Positions 1 through 7,482 of a stretch of 64,000 nt of DNA are shown here, piece after piece. The notes under the pieces were generated by a model. That model made no database searches and was not told the DNA's origin. It saw only the letters and a program-made list of their open reading frames with translations. Made by a program: the position numbers and the translations under genes. Within the stretch, counting starts at the first letter, position 1; every line of letters starts with the position of its first letter. The DNA is from Microbispora bryophytorum. GTDB lineage: Bacteria; Actinomycetota; Actinomycetes; Streptosporangiales; Streptosporangiaceae. Where the stretch lies: contig NZ_VIRL01000004.1 in NCBI RefSeq assembly GCF_006874465.1, positions 310,001 through 374,000 on the forward strand, read 5' to 3'.

Positions 1-1
1 G

Positions 2-484
2 TACGGTCCGCACACCTGCAAGACGGGCTACGTGTGGCGCGAGGCGTTCACCGGCGACGACGTGTGCGTCACCCCGGCCGCCCGCGCGCAGGCCAAGCTC
101 GACAACGGCAAGGCGGCCGAGCGCAAGGTCTCGGCCAAGCTGTGGATCACCCGTTACACCGTCCCGCCGGTGGACAACGGCGACGGCACCGCCACCAGCA
201 CCTCCGTCGACGACATCCCGCGGCTCAAGATCAACGGCGACCACTTCAACCACGGGCAGGTCAGACTCTACATCCGGTACACCAGCGGCAAGCTCTACTG
301 GAGCGGCACGGTGACCGCGAGCGCGCACAGCGGGTACGTCGCCGGGAGCTTCGGCAAGAAGACCGGCGTGTTCGACTGCGCCTTCGGGGGCAAGCCGGCC
401 AACGCCTACGCCCAGGCGCAGGACGTGATCTCCGGCCGCTGGTCGGCCAAGGTCCCCGTACGCGTCGGCTGCGCCGTCCTGTGA
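2..484 (+). CDS. C-terminal part of a secreted hypothetical protein
   Basis: The reading frame is open from the first base of the window, so the start lies upstream; 160 residues are visible. The visible N-terminal part carries CKTGYVWREAF followed by DDVCVTP. That arrangement, a two-Cys GYVWREA-VCVTP module, recurs in secreted proteins of actinomycetes. After it come roughly 90 residues rich in Gly, Ser and Thr with alternating hydrophobic residues, and a second Cys pair (FDCAF, VGCAVL), which suggests a small disulphide-stabilised beta domain. No catalytic motif is visible and I assign no function. A strong hairpin terminator follows the stop. Confidence 0.7.
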   Translation, partial: YGPHTCKTGYVWREAFTGDDVCVTPAARAQAKLDNGKAAERKVSAKLWITRYTVPPVDNGDGTATSTSVDDIPRLKINGDHFNHGQVRLYIRYTSGKLYWSGTVTASAHSGYVAGSFGKKTGVFDCAFGGKPANAYAQAQDVISGRWSAKVPVRVGCAVL

Positions 485-506
485 CGGCGGGCGCCGCGAC
501 GGCGAC

Positions 507-540
507 CCGGAGGACCGGCCCGGTCGGGCCGGTCCTCCGG
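507..540 (+). terminator. Hairpin terminator after the first gene
   Basis: A perfect 15-bp stem (507-521 with 526-540) encloses a 4-base loop, starting 23 bases after the stop codon at 484. There is no T-run, as is common for terminators in very GC-rich actinomycetes. Confidence 0.7.
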
Positions 541-702
541 CACGTCCGGGAGAGCCGTCGCCCAGGTCAAGGGATCTTCTGATCGGCCTGGCGTTCCAAG
601 CATCGTGATCGGGGTAGTCGGTGGGTCTGCGGGGACCCGCCGGGGGCCGGCCCGCGACCCGCCCCCCGGCGGCTCCCACCCCCTGACGATGTGAGGATTG
701 AC

Positions 703-1701
703 ATGGGAACCGCGACCCCGGTGCCGGAGACCAGGAGCATGAGCGGCGACGAGCTGTCGGCCGACGACGCCTACGCCGCCATACGGCGGTACGGCGGCTG
801 GCACCTCATCCGCGACGCGTACGTCCGGTTCAGGTACGGCGACGGCACGAGCAACGCCCGCTCCCTCGCCTTCCAGACCTGCCTCGCGATCATCCCGGGA
901 GCGATCGCCCTTGTGGGCCTGAGCTCGGTGCTGCACCAGGAGCGCTTCGGCCGCCTCCTGGAGCTCACCCTGCGGCAACTGACCCCCGGCGCGGGCTCGC
1001 GGGTCATCCAGGAGACGCTCGACCAGAGCCACCACGCCTCGGGCGCGGGGGGGAAGCTGGCCCTGTGGCTCGGTCTGCTGACCGCACTGGTGTCGCTGAC
1101 GACCGCCATGGGCCAGTTCGAACGCGGGGCCAACCGCATCTACGGAATCGAGCGCGACCGCCCCTTCCTGGCCAAGTACGGCAGGGCGCTGCTGATGGCC
1201 GTCACGGCGGGCCTCCTCATGAGCGTCGGCTTCGTCATCCTGGTCGGCGGCGCCGCGGTCGGGGAGGCCGCGGCGCACGCCTACGACTGGAGTGAGACGA
1301 CCCAGCGGCTCTGGGGCTGGCTGCGCTGGCCGATCGGTTTCCTGCTCGCGGTCCTGTCGATCTCGGTGTTGTTCCGCTCCTCGCCCCGACGCGAGCAGCC
1401 GGGGCACAGCTGGCTTGCGGTCGGGGCCACGGTCGCCGTGCTGCTGTGGACGCTGTTCACCTGGCTGCTCGCGCTCTACACCGCCAGCAGCGGCACCTTC
1501 GGCGCGACGTACGGCCCGCTCACGGCGGTCATGGCGCTGCTGCTGTGGTCGTTCCTCAGCTCGACGGCGCTCTTCCTCGGCCTGTCCTTCTCGGCTCAGC
1601 TGGAGGCCTGCCGCGCGGGCCGCGGCGAGCCGGCCCAGCCCGACCCCGGCCCCGCCCCGGTCTCCCCGCGGGAGCGGCAGCCGGCCGGGAGCAGCCGATG
1701 A
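703..1701 (+). CDS. YihY/BrkB-family integral membrane protein
   Basis: A 332-residue membrane protein of the YihY/virulence factor BrkB family. About six hydrophobic segments are visible: AIIPGAIALVGL, LALWLGLLTALVSL, LLMAVTAGLLMSVGF, IGFLLAVLSISVLF, a long one near LLWTLFTWLLALY, and ALLLWSFLSSTALFLGLSF. The conserved region around ASSGTFGATYGPL, and the soluble stretch between the early membrane segments, fit the family. The transported substrate of this family is not settled. I take the ATG at 703 rather than the GTG at 691 because a GAGG at 693-696 sits six bases before it. The stop overlaps the start of the next PAP2 gene (ATGA), so the two are probably translationally coupled. Confidence 0.85.
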   Translation: MGTATPVPETRSMSGDELSADDAYAAIRRYGGWHLIRDAYVRFRYGDGTSNARSLAFQTCLAIIPGAIALVGLSSVLHQERFGRLLELTLRQLTPGAGSRVIQETLDQSHHASGAGGKLALWLGLLTALVSLTTAMGQFERGANRIYGIERDRPFLAKYGRALLMAVTAGLLMSVGFVILVGGAAVGEAAAHAYDWSETTQRLWGWLRWPIGFLLAVLSISVLFRSSPRREQPGHSWLAVGATVAVLLWTLFTWLLALYTASSGTFGATYGPLTAVMALLLWSFLSSTALFLGLSFSAQLEACRAGRGEPAQPDPGPAPVSPRERQPAGSSR

Positions 1702-2480
1702 TCCGGTGGCGCGGGCGGCGCGGGCGGCGCGACGCCGAGCACGGACTGGGTCTGCGGCTGACGGTGGCGACGGCGGCGCTGGTGCTGATCGCGGTGCCGT
1801 TCACGGTGCTGCTGGTCTTCGTCAAGACCTCCTTCGGCCCGCTCACCGAGATCGACGAGGGCGCGGCGTGGGACCTGCACGCCTACGCGATCGGCAATCC
1901 CGGGTTCGCCCGGCTGATGGAGCTGGTCAGCGACGTGTTCGCGCCGCTGACCTGGCGGATCGCGGTCGGCGCCGCGGTCGCCTGGCTGGTCTGGCGCCGT
2001 GCCTACCACCTGGCCCTGTGGGCGGTCACCACGATCACCGTCGGCGGCCTGCTCGGCCTCGCCCTGAAGGTCATCGTCGCGCGGGCCCGGCCCAGCCTGC
2101 CGGACCCCGTCGCCATCGCCCCCGGCGCGTCGTTCCCCTCGGGGCACACGGTCAACGCCGTGCTCGGCACCGGGATCCTGCTGCTCCTCGTCCTGCCTCT
2201 CGTGCGGGAGCGCGGGCGGGTGCTCGCCTGGGCGCTCGCCGTGCTGATCCCGCTGGCGGTCGGCTTCAGCCGGATCGCGCTCGGCGTGCACTGGTTCAGC
2301 GACGTGGTGGGAGGGCTGGTGTTCGGCGTGGCAGTGGTGGCCGCCACGGCCGCCGCCTTCGAGACCTGGCGCCGCCACGATGTGGGCCGCCGGCCCGCCC
2401 AGCCGTTACGCGAGGGCGTCGGGCCCGAGACGAAGAGGGAAATCGCTCCCGAAGGAGGACGAATTGCACGCCGACCGTAA
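1698..2480 (+). CDS. PAP2-superfamily membrane phosphatase
   Basis: A 260-residue PAP2 (type 2 phosphatidic acid phosphatase) membrane protein, likely acting on lipid phosphates or pyrophosphates at the outer face of the membrane. The three family motifs are present: KVIVARARP (motif 1), the PSGH tetrad inside SFPSGHTVNAV (motif 2, with the general acid His), and SRIALGVHWFSD (motif 3, nucleophile His). Several membrane segments surround them. An open frame extends upstream to 1446, but the ATG at 1698 overlapping the preceding stop gives a normal family length. The C-terminus is overlapped by the following PAP2 gene, making a three-gene membrane operon. Confidence 0.88.
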   Translation: MIRWRGRRGRRDAEHGLGLRLTVATAALVLIAVPFTVLLVFVKTSFGPLTEIDEGAAWDLHAYAIGNPGFARLMELVSDVFAPLTWRIAVGAAVAWLVWRRAYHLALWAVTTITVGGLLGLALKVIVARARPSLPDPVAIAPGASFPSGHTVNAVLGTGILLLLVLPLVRERGRVLAWALAVLIPLAVGFSRIALGVHWFSDVVGGLVFGVAVVAATAAAFETWRRHDVGRRPAQPLREGVGPETKREIAPEGGRIARRP

Positions 2481-3273
2481 TCGTGGCACAACCCGGAGCG
2501 CCCGGTCGTCCTCGGCGCCCCCTCGGCGGGCGCCCGACCAGCGGGTCCCCGACCGGCAGGTGCCCACTCGACGGGTGGCCGCGGAGGCGGCGCGGCGGAT
2601 CCTGCTCCCGCTCGCGCTGATGGCCCTGGTGACCCTCGGGCTCGGCCTGCTGATCACGAAGGTCCTGGAGCACTCGACGCTCGTCGCGCAGGACGAGGCG
2701 GTCAGCCGCGAGATCGCCCAGGAGCGCACGCCGTTCTGGAACGAGGTGACCCACTACGGCTCGATGCTGTCCGACACGCCTGTGATCATCGTGGTGACGA
2801 CGATCATGGCGATCCTCTTCCGGGTCGTCTACGGGCGCCTGCGGGAGTCGGTCTTCCTGGTGGCCGTCGTCTGCGCCCAGTCGGCGATCTTCCTGCTGGC
2901 CACGGTGTTCGCGCAGCGGGCCCGCCCGCACGTGCCGCATCTCGATCCCGCGCCGCCCACGTCCAGTTATCCGTCGGGGCACACCAGCGCGGCCGTGGCG
3001 TTCTACTGCGGCACCGCACTCGTGCTGACCCTGCACACACACCGCCACACGATCCTGAATGCGCTGTGGTGGCTGCTCGGCGCGGGAGCGGCCCTGGCGG
3101 TCGGCCTGTCCAGGCTCTATCGAGGCATGCACCATCTGACGGACGTGAGCTGGGGCTACGTGCTCGGGATCTTCTGTGTGGTCGTGCTCGCCCAGGCCCT
3201 GCTGCTACAGCCGATCACAGCGTCGCGACGCGCCGCGACGAAACGGGCCGTACGCGGGGCCGCGCTGACCTGA
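2464..3273 (+). CDS. Second PAP2-superfamily membrane phosphatase
   Basis: A 269-residue PAP2 phosphatase. Motif 1 is shortened to QRARPHVPHL, motif 2 is SSYPSGHTSAAVAF, and motif 3 is SRLYRGMHHLTDV. Four or more membrane helices are visible after a basic, Arg/Pro-rich cytoplasmic N-terminus of about 45 residues. The start is taken as the TTG at 2464 because a full AAGGAGG lies at 2452-2458, inside the end of the upstream gene. The in-frame start at 2380 has no such site and would overlap the neighbour by 100 bases. The gene overlaps the preceding PAP2 gene by 17 bases in another frame. The two PAP2 proteins differ clearly in sequence, so this is not a recent duplication. Confidence 0.85.
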   Translation: MHADRNRGTTRSARSSSAPPRRAPDQRVPDRQVPTRRVAAEAARRILLPLALMALVTLGLGLLITKVLEHSTLVAQDEAVSREIAQERTPFWNEVTHYGSMLSDTPVIIVVTTIMAILFRVVYGRLRESVFLVAVVCAQSAIFLLATVFAQRARPHVPHLDPAPPTSSYPSGHTSAAVAFYCGTALVLTLHTHRHTILNALWWLLGAGAALAVGLSRLYRGMHHLTDVSWGYVLGIFCVVVLAQALLLQPITASRRAATKRAVRGAALT

Positions 3274-3280
3274 CCGGCTC

Positions 3281-3314
3281 CCGGCCACCGGCTCGGCTCC
3301 GAGCCGGTGGCCGG
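3281..3314. terminator. Bidirectional terminator between convergent genes
   Basis: A perfect 16-bp inverted repeat (3281-3296 with 3299-3314) fills most of the 46-base gap between a plus-strand stop (3273) and a minus-strand stop (3320), so it can serve both operons. Confidence 0.8.
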
Positions 3315-3319
3315 GGTGG

Positions 3320-4069
3320 TCAGACCGACACGCCGGTGAGGCGGCAGGCATCCGCCCAGCGCGCGGGATCGACAGCGGCGGGGTCGGTCCCTACGGCGGT
3401 CCCGACGGCGGTCCCGGTGTCGATTCCGGTGTCGATTCCGGCGGCGGGACGCAGCAGGGCCCAGCAGTCGTCGATCGCGTCGGCCAGCAGGCCGCGCAGC
3501 AGCAGATCGGGGTCGGGCACGCACGCCTGAGCGACGCCCCGCACCGCGAGCTGCACGGTGTTCGGCGCGGCGTACCTGCGGAAGCCCTTGGGTGAGACCC
3601 GCACGCCGCGCCCGAAGGTGCGGGCCCAGCGAGCGGCGTCCGGCACCTGCGCCAGTGCCTGGCTGCTGCGCTCGTCCAGATCACCGGCGGGGCGGCCCTC
3701 CAGCTCGGTGAGCACGTGCTCGGCCGACAGGATCGAGACCGCCATCGCGAGCTGGCGCTCGTGCGCGACGACCGGCAGCGCGGCCCTGGCCGCGCACAGG
3801 GCGATCCGCGCGTCGAGACGCGGATCGTCGCCCGTCAGGCCGATCACCGACGGGATCAGCTCGGCCAGGCGGGGCCGGGCGTCGTCGGAGGTGTGGTCGT
3901 TGACGAGGCGGGCGAGCCCGGCGAGCAGCGGATGTGTGCACGACGGATGGTCGCTCCACCGCTCACCTGCGAGATAGGACGCGAACTCCATGAAGCAGGC
4001 GCCCTTGCTGGGATTGCGATGCTTGCCACGAGAGAGCATGGGCATCGCTGGAGGCATCTGAGCGTGCAC
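3320..4069 (-). CDS. Conserved actinomycete hypothetical protein
   Basis: A 249-residue soluble protein with no catalytic motif I can name. The segments LSRGKHRNPSKGACFMEFAS and LAGERWSDHPSCTHP are a pattern I associate with a widespread uncharacterised actinobacterial family. The rest is Ala/Leu/Asp-rich and probably helical. The GTG at 4069 is preferred because GGAG lies six bases upstream of it; ATGs at 4057, 4045, 4039 and 3991 are alternatives. A run near the C-terminus, GIDTGIDTG followed by AVGTAVGT, comes from two short tandem DNA repeats at about 3389-3440, suggesting slippage-driven expansion. It stands alone, convergent with the PAP2 operon. Confidence 0.7.
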   Translation of the reverse strand: MHAQMPPAMPMLSRGKHRNPSKGACFMEFASYLAGERWSDHPSCTHPLLAGLARLVNDHTSDDARPRLAELIPSVIGLTGDDPRLDARIALCAARAALPVVAHERQLAMAVSILSAEHVLTELEGRPAGDLDERSSQALAQVPDAARWARTFGRGVRVSPKGFRRYAAPNTVQLAVRGVAQACVPDPDLLLRGLLADAIDDCWALLRPAAGIDTGIDTGTAVGTAVGTDPAAVDPARWADACRLTGVSV

Positions 4070-4314
4070 GAGCTACTCCAAGCTGAATCGCCTGTTGTCT
4101 CTCTTTCAGTGTGCGCCCGTTATGCGGCGTTGAGAAGAAGCCTTACCTCGACTTGTCCCTCGCATGCCGGAATGCGCCAGTGGCGGCCAGGTGGCCGGTG
4201 TCGCCGCACTCCCACCCGGTGCCGGACCAGAAGGCGGGGCGCCAGCGCTCGCGGAGGTGTCGTGCGTCGCATGACGCACACACGCCGACGTCCGGAACCG
4301 GATCGGAAAAACAG

Positions 4315-4385
4315 AGGTGGAGACGGGATTTGAACCCGTGTACGCGGCTTTGCAGGCCGCTGCCTCGCCTCTCGGCCACTCCACC
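4315..4385 (-). tRNA. tRNA-Cys (GCA)
   Basis: On the minus strand the acceptor arms GGTGGAG and CTCCACC pair, the anticodon loop reads CTGCAAA (anticodon GCA), and the T-arm contains GGTTCAAATCC. Including the U discriminator it is 71 nt, and no CCA is encoded. It lies 30 nt downstream of tRNA-Gly and is identical to the second tRNA-Cys copy at 30594-30664. Confidence 0.95.
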
Positions 4386-4415
4386 AGAGCGAGGTCCAGA
4401 TTCGCGACCTCTCGG

Positions 4416-4487
4416 AGCGGAAGACGGGATTCGAACCCGCGACCCTCACCTTGGCAAGGTGATGCTCTACCACTGAGCCACTTCCGC
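4416..4487 (-). tRNA. tRNA-Gly (GCC)
   Basis: The minus strand gives acceptor GCGGAAG/CTTCCGC, anticodon loop TTGCCAA (anticodon GCC), T-loop TTCGAAT and discriminator U, 72 nt in all. It is transcribed first, ahead of tRNA-Cys. It is identical over its length to the copy at 30708-30779. Confidence 0.95.
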
Positions 4488-4510
4488 GTCCGCCTTGCGG
4501 CGACGTCGCT

Positions 4511-4516
4511 ACTGTA
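4511..4516 (-). promoter_or_regulatory. -10 element of the tRNA-Gly/Cys promoter
   Basis: On the minus strand the hexamer TACAGT ends 24 bases before the first base of tRNA-Gly, a good distance for a -10 element (TAnnnT class). No convincing -35 hexamer was found 16-18 bases upstream. Confidence 0.45.
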
Positions 4517-4541
4517 CCGGGTTTTCGGCTGCGGTGTGTAC

Positions 4542-5204
4542 TCAGAAAGGCCGGGCGCTCGGTCCCCGGAACGCGCGGTCGGCTCCCCGCTCGATCGCGG
4601 GCAGGGTCAGGAAGATCTCGAGGATCCGGGTGAGCCGGTGCACCTCGTTGCGGTGGAAGTCCGGCCCCTCCGCCCTGGCCAGCATCAGCGACAGCGCCAG
4701 CGGCGGCAGCGGCGCGACGATCACGTGCGGGCCGGACGGCAGCGTGGCGGCCGTCGGCCGGGGCGGGGTCACCTCGGGGAACGGAATGTCCTCGGGCGCC
4801 CGCCAGCTCGCGTACACGGTCACGCGCGGGTCCTTCTCGGTCGCCGCCGCCGCCCAGTCGGCGCTGAACAGCACCGGCATGGAGTCGATCAGCGTGCCGA
4901 GCGCACGGTCGCCCGCCGTGGTGAGGAACTTCAGGATCTCCAGCTCCGGATAGGTGCCGGGGGCTTCCCTGGTGCCCCAGATGCCCACGATCCGGACCTC
5001 GTCCAGGTCGCGCAGGACCCGTACGAGTTCCTCGCGGGGGGCGGCGTCGGGCCAGTAGACGGTGAAGTCGTCGAGGGCGCGGCCGTCGCCGCGGTCGAGC
5101 ACCGTCACCTGCGTGATGTCGGCGCCCGCGGACCCGAGGATCCCGGTCACCTGGCTCAGCGAGCCCGGACGATCCGGCAAGGCGATTCTCAGCCGCAGTA
5201 GCAT
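4542..5204 (-). CDS. ACT-domain protein, probably amino-acid-responsive
   Basis: A 220-residue protein beginning with a clear ACT domain (residues about 1-75): LRLRIALPDRPGSLSQVTGI followed by SAGADITQVTV. The DRPGSL loop is the usual amino-acid-binding turn. The remaining 140 residues are less typical, and the stretch around FLTTAGDRALGTLIDSMPVL looks like a sensor or partner-binding domain. No catalytic domain is attached, so a regulatory role is more likely than enzyme activity. Start at 5204: a GGGAGG lies five bases upstream, better than for the GTG at 5219. Divergent from dusB with a 100-base shared promoter region. Confidence 0.75.
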   Translation of the reverse strand: MLLRLRIALPDRPGSLSQVTGILGSAGADITQVTVLDRGDGRALDDFTVYWPDAAPREELVRVLRDLDEVRIVGIWGTREAPGTYPELEILKFLTTAGDRALGTLIDSMPVLFSADWAAAATEKDPRVTVYASWRAPEDIPFPEVTPPRPTAATLPSGPHVIVAPLPPLALSLMLARAEGPDFHRNEVHRLTRILEIFLTLPAIERGADRAFRGPSARPF

Positions 5205-5306
5205 GACGACCTCCCTCACCGTTGGTCCAGGTCAGATTAACCGGGGCATAAGCCTCGCGTCCATGATCTTGTACGGCTCACCGCCGGCAGCGGGGAGAAT
5301 GAACGG

Positions 5307-6419
5307 GTGAAAGTCGGCGCGCTCGAGGTCTGGCCCCCGGTGGTGCTCGCTCCCATGGCGGGCATCACGAACATCGGATTCCGCACGCTGTGCCGGGAGC
5401 AGGGCGGCGGCCTGTTCGTGTCCGAGATGATCACTTCGCGGGCGCTGGTCGAGCGGGTGCCGCTGACGTTCCAGATGATCAGGTTCGGCCCGGAGGAGTC
5501 GCCCCGCAGCATCCAGCTGTACGGGGTCGATCCGGCCGTCATCGGCAAGGCCGCGCGGATGATCGTCGAGGAGGACCTGGCCGACCACATCGACCTGAAC
5601 TTCGGCTGCCCGGTGCCCAAGGTCACCCGCAGGGGCGGCGGGTCGGCCCTGCCGTACAAGCGGAACCTGCTGCGCGCCATCCTGCGCGAGGCGGTGGCCG
5701 GCGCTGGGCCGCTGCCGGTCACGATGAAGATGCGCATGGGCATCGACGAGGACCATCTGACCTACGTCGACGCGGGCCGGATCGCCGTGGAGGAGGGCCT
5801 CGCCGCCATCGCCCTGCATGCCCGTACGGCCCGCCAGCACTACGGCGGCACCGCGCACTGGGACGCGATCAAGCGGCTGAAGGACGCGGTGCCGGAGATC
5901 CCGGTGCTCGGCAACGGCGACATCTGGAGCGCCGACGACGCGCTGCGCATGGTCGCGGAGACCGGCTGCGACGGCGTGGTGATCGGGCGGGGCTGCCTGG
6001 GGCGGCCGTGGCTGTTCCGCGATCTGGACTTCGCCTTCCGGGGCTCGGCCGAGCGCGTCCGGCCCCGCCTCGGGGAGGTCGGTGCGATGATGCTGCGCCA
6101 CGCCGAGCTGCTCTGCGAGGTCATCGGCAGCGAGCCGCACGGGCTCGCCGACTTCCGCAAGCACGTCGGCTGGTATCTCAAGGGCTTCGTCGTCGGAGCC
6201 GAGACCCGCCGCACCCTCACCGCGGTCACCCGGCTGTCGGAGATGGCCGAGCGGGTGGCCGAGCTCGACGCGGACCAGCCGTGGCCGGAGGAGGCCGACG
6301 GCCCGCGCGGCAAGAGCGGTGAGAGGTCGAAGGTGTCGCTGCCGCACGGCTGGCTCGACGACCCCGAGGACATGACGATTCCCGGCGCCGGAGCCGAGGA
6401 CCCCACCTCCGGCGGCTGA
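5307..6419 (+). CDS. dusB: tRNA-dihydrouridine synthase DusB
   Basis: A 370-residue FMN enzyme that reduces uridines in the tRNA D-loop using NADPH. The (beta/alpha)8 barrel opens with VVLAPMAGITNIGFR, the flavin-contacting start typical of Dus proteins. The catalytic Cys is Cys101 in LNFGCPVPKVTRRGGGSAL. Further conserved blocks are VTMKMRMGID, LHARTARQHYGG, VLGNGDIW and GVVIGRGCLGRPWLF. The length agrees with DusB including its C-terminal helical domain (ADFRKHVGWYLKGF). The GTG at 5307 fits the family N-terminus and has a purine-rich GGGGAGAA upstream. Confidence 0.93.
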   Translation: MKVGALEVWPPVVLAPMAGITNIGFRTLCREQGGGLFVSEMITSRALVERVPLTFQMIRFGPEESPRSIQLYGVDPAVIGKAARMIVEEDLADHIDLNFGCPVPKVTRRGGGSALPYKRNLLRAILREAVAGAGPLPVTMKMRMGIDEDHLTYVDAGRIAVEEGLAAIALHARTARQHYGGTAHWDAIKRLKDAVPEIPVLGNGDIWSADDALRMVAETGCDGVVIGRGCLGRPWLFRDLDFAFRGSAERVRPRLGEVGAMMLRHAELLCEVIGSEPHGLADFRKHVGWYLKGFVVGAETRRTLTAVTRLSEMAERVAELDADQPWPEEADGPRGKSGERSKVSLPHGWLDDPEDMTIPGAGAEDPTSGG

Positions 6420-6443
6420 GCGTGCGCATGTCGCTCGCCGCGC

Positions 6444-6743
6444 TCAGGCGGGCGTGTCGGCCTCGTGTGAGGCGGGCGTGCGGCGGGCCCCCGTCCGCCA
6501 CAACCATCGCATGAGCAGGACGACCGGCAGCAGGATCGCGAGCGCGACCCCCGCGTGGGCGGCCCAGGCTCCCACCAGGGTGGTCCCGCCCCACGCCCCG
6601 TCCAGCAGCGGGTCGGAGGTGAGCGGATGCCCGAGCGTGGGAAGGAGATCGGGCCGCAGGAAGGGATACAGCAGGCCCGAGGCCGCCGTGAAAGCCGCGA
6701 AGGCGCCGAGGATGACTGCGGGAACCCTCAGTAACACACGCAC
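6444..6743 (-). CDS. Small two-helix membrane protein, unknown
   Basis: A 99-residue hydrophobic protein with one membrane segment near residues 6-28 (VPAVILGAFAAFTAASGLLY) and one near 57-81 (VGAWAAHAGVALAILLPVVL), joined by a soluble loop containing LRPDLLPTLGHP. The C-terminal 15 residues are basic and polar. The GTG at 6743 has GGAGG seven bases upstream; the longer open frame reading from 7256 crosses the divergent ABC gene and is rejected. I do not recognise the family. It lies 24 bases after the convergent dusB stop and is divergent from an ABC exporter. Confidence 0.6.
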   Translation of the reverse strand: MRVLLRVPAVILGAFAAFTAASGLLYPFLRPDLLPTLGHPLTSDPLLDGAWGGTTLVGAWAAHAGVALAILLPVVLLMRWLWRTGARRTPASHEADTPA

Positions 6744-6855
6744 TGGCCCACCTCCACCGATACTCCGGAAGATCCACGCTACGTGCTCGCGTGCGGCGGT
6801 GGGCGGCCCCGGGACGGACGGACCGGGGGGCGGCGCTCGCGCGTAGGCTCTGGGC

Positions 6856-7482
6856 ATGGCGAACGCGATCATCACGGCCCGCGGGGTGGGGCTGGACCTG
6901 GGCGGAGTGCCCGTGCTGCGCGGCGTCGATCTCACCGCCGCCCTGGGTGAGATCGTCGCCGTCATGGGGGAGAACGGCGTCGGGAAGTCCACGCTGCTGC
7001 GCTGCCTGGCCGGCCTGCACCCTTCGCCGCGCGGCGAGATCGACGTCCTCGGCGGGCCGCCGGCGGACCTGCCCGACTTTTGGCGGCACGTCGTGCAGGC
7101 CGGCGACGAGCCCGCCTGGTATCCGGGCCTGAGCGTCCGCGAACACCTCGAGCTGATGGAGGCCGTGCACCAGGACGCCCGCCTGACGGTCGGCGAGGCG
7201 CTGGAGACCTTCGAGCTGACCGCCAGGGCCGATCTCGCCCCGCTGTCGCTGTCCACCGGTCAGCGGCAGCGGCTGTCGCTGGCGATGGCGCTGCTCCGGC
7301 CGAGCCGCCTGCTCCTGCTCGACGAGCCGGAGCGTGGCCTGGACGCCGGGTTCAGGCAGCGCCTCGCGGAGATCCTGCGCGGCTACGCCGCCGAGGGCGG
7401 CACGGTCGTGATGGCCACCCACGACGCGCGGCTGGCGCAGGACGCGGGAGCCCGTGTGATCACTCTGCGGGCGGCGTCGTGA
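6856..7482 (+). CDS. ABC transporter ATP-binding protein
   Basis: A 208-residue ABC ATPase. Walker A is GENGVGKST (about residues 38-46). The Q-loop region is HVVQAGDEPAWYPGL. The signature is a degenerate LSTGQRQRL, Walker B is RLLLLDEPERGL, and the switch His is in MATHDARLA. The short length and the lack of any fused membrane domain indicate a half-transporter working with the next gene, whose GTG start overlaps its stop (GTGA). The substrate cannot be read from the sequence; exporters of this ABC-2 style are typical in actinomycetes. Confidence 0.88.
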   Translation: MANAIITARGVGLDLGGVPVLRGVDLTAALGEIVAVMGENGVGKSTLLRCLAGLHPSPRGEIDVLGGPPADLPDFWRHVVQAGDEPAWYPGLSVREHLELMEAVHQDARLTVGEALETFELTARADLAPLSLSTGQRQRLSLAMALLRPSRLLLLDEPERGLDAGFRQRLAEILRGYAAEGGTVVMATHDARLAQDAGARVITLRAAS

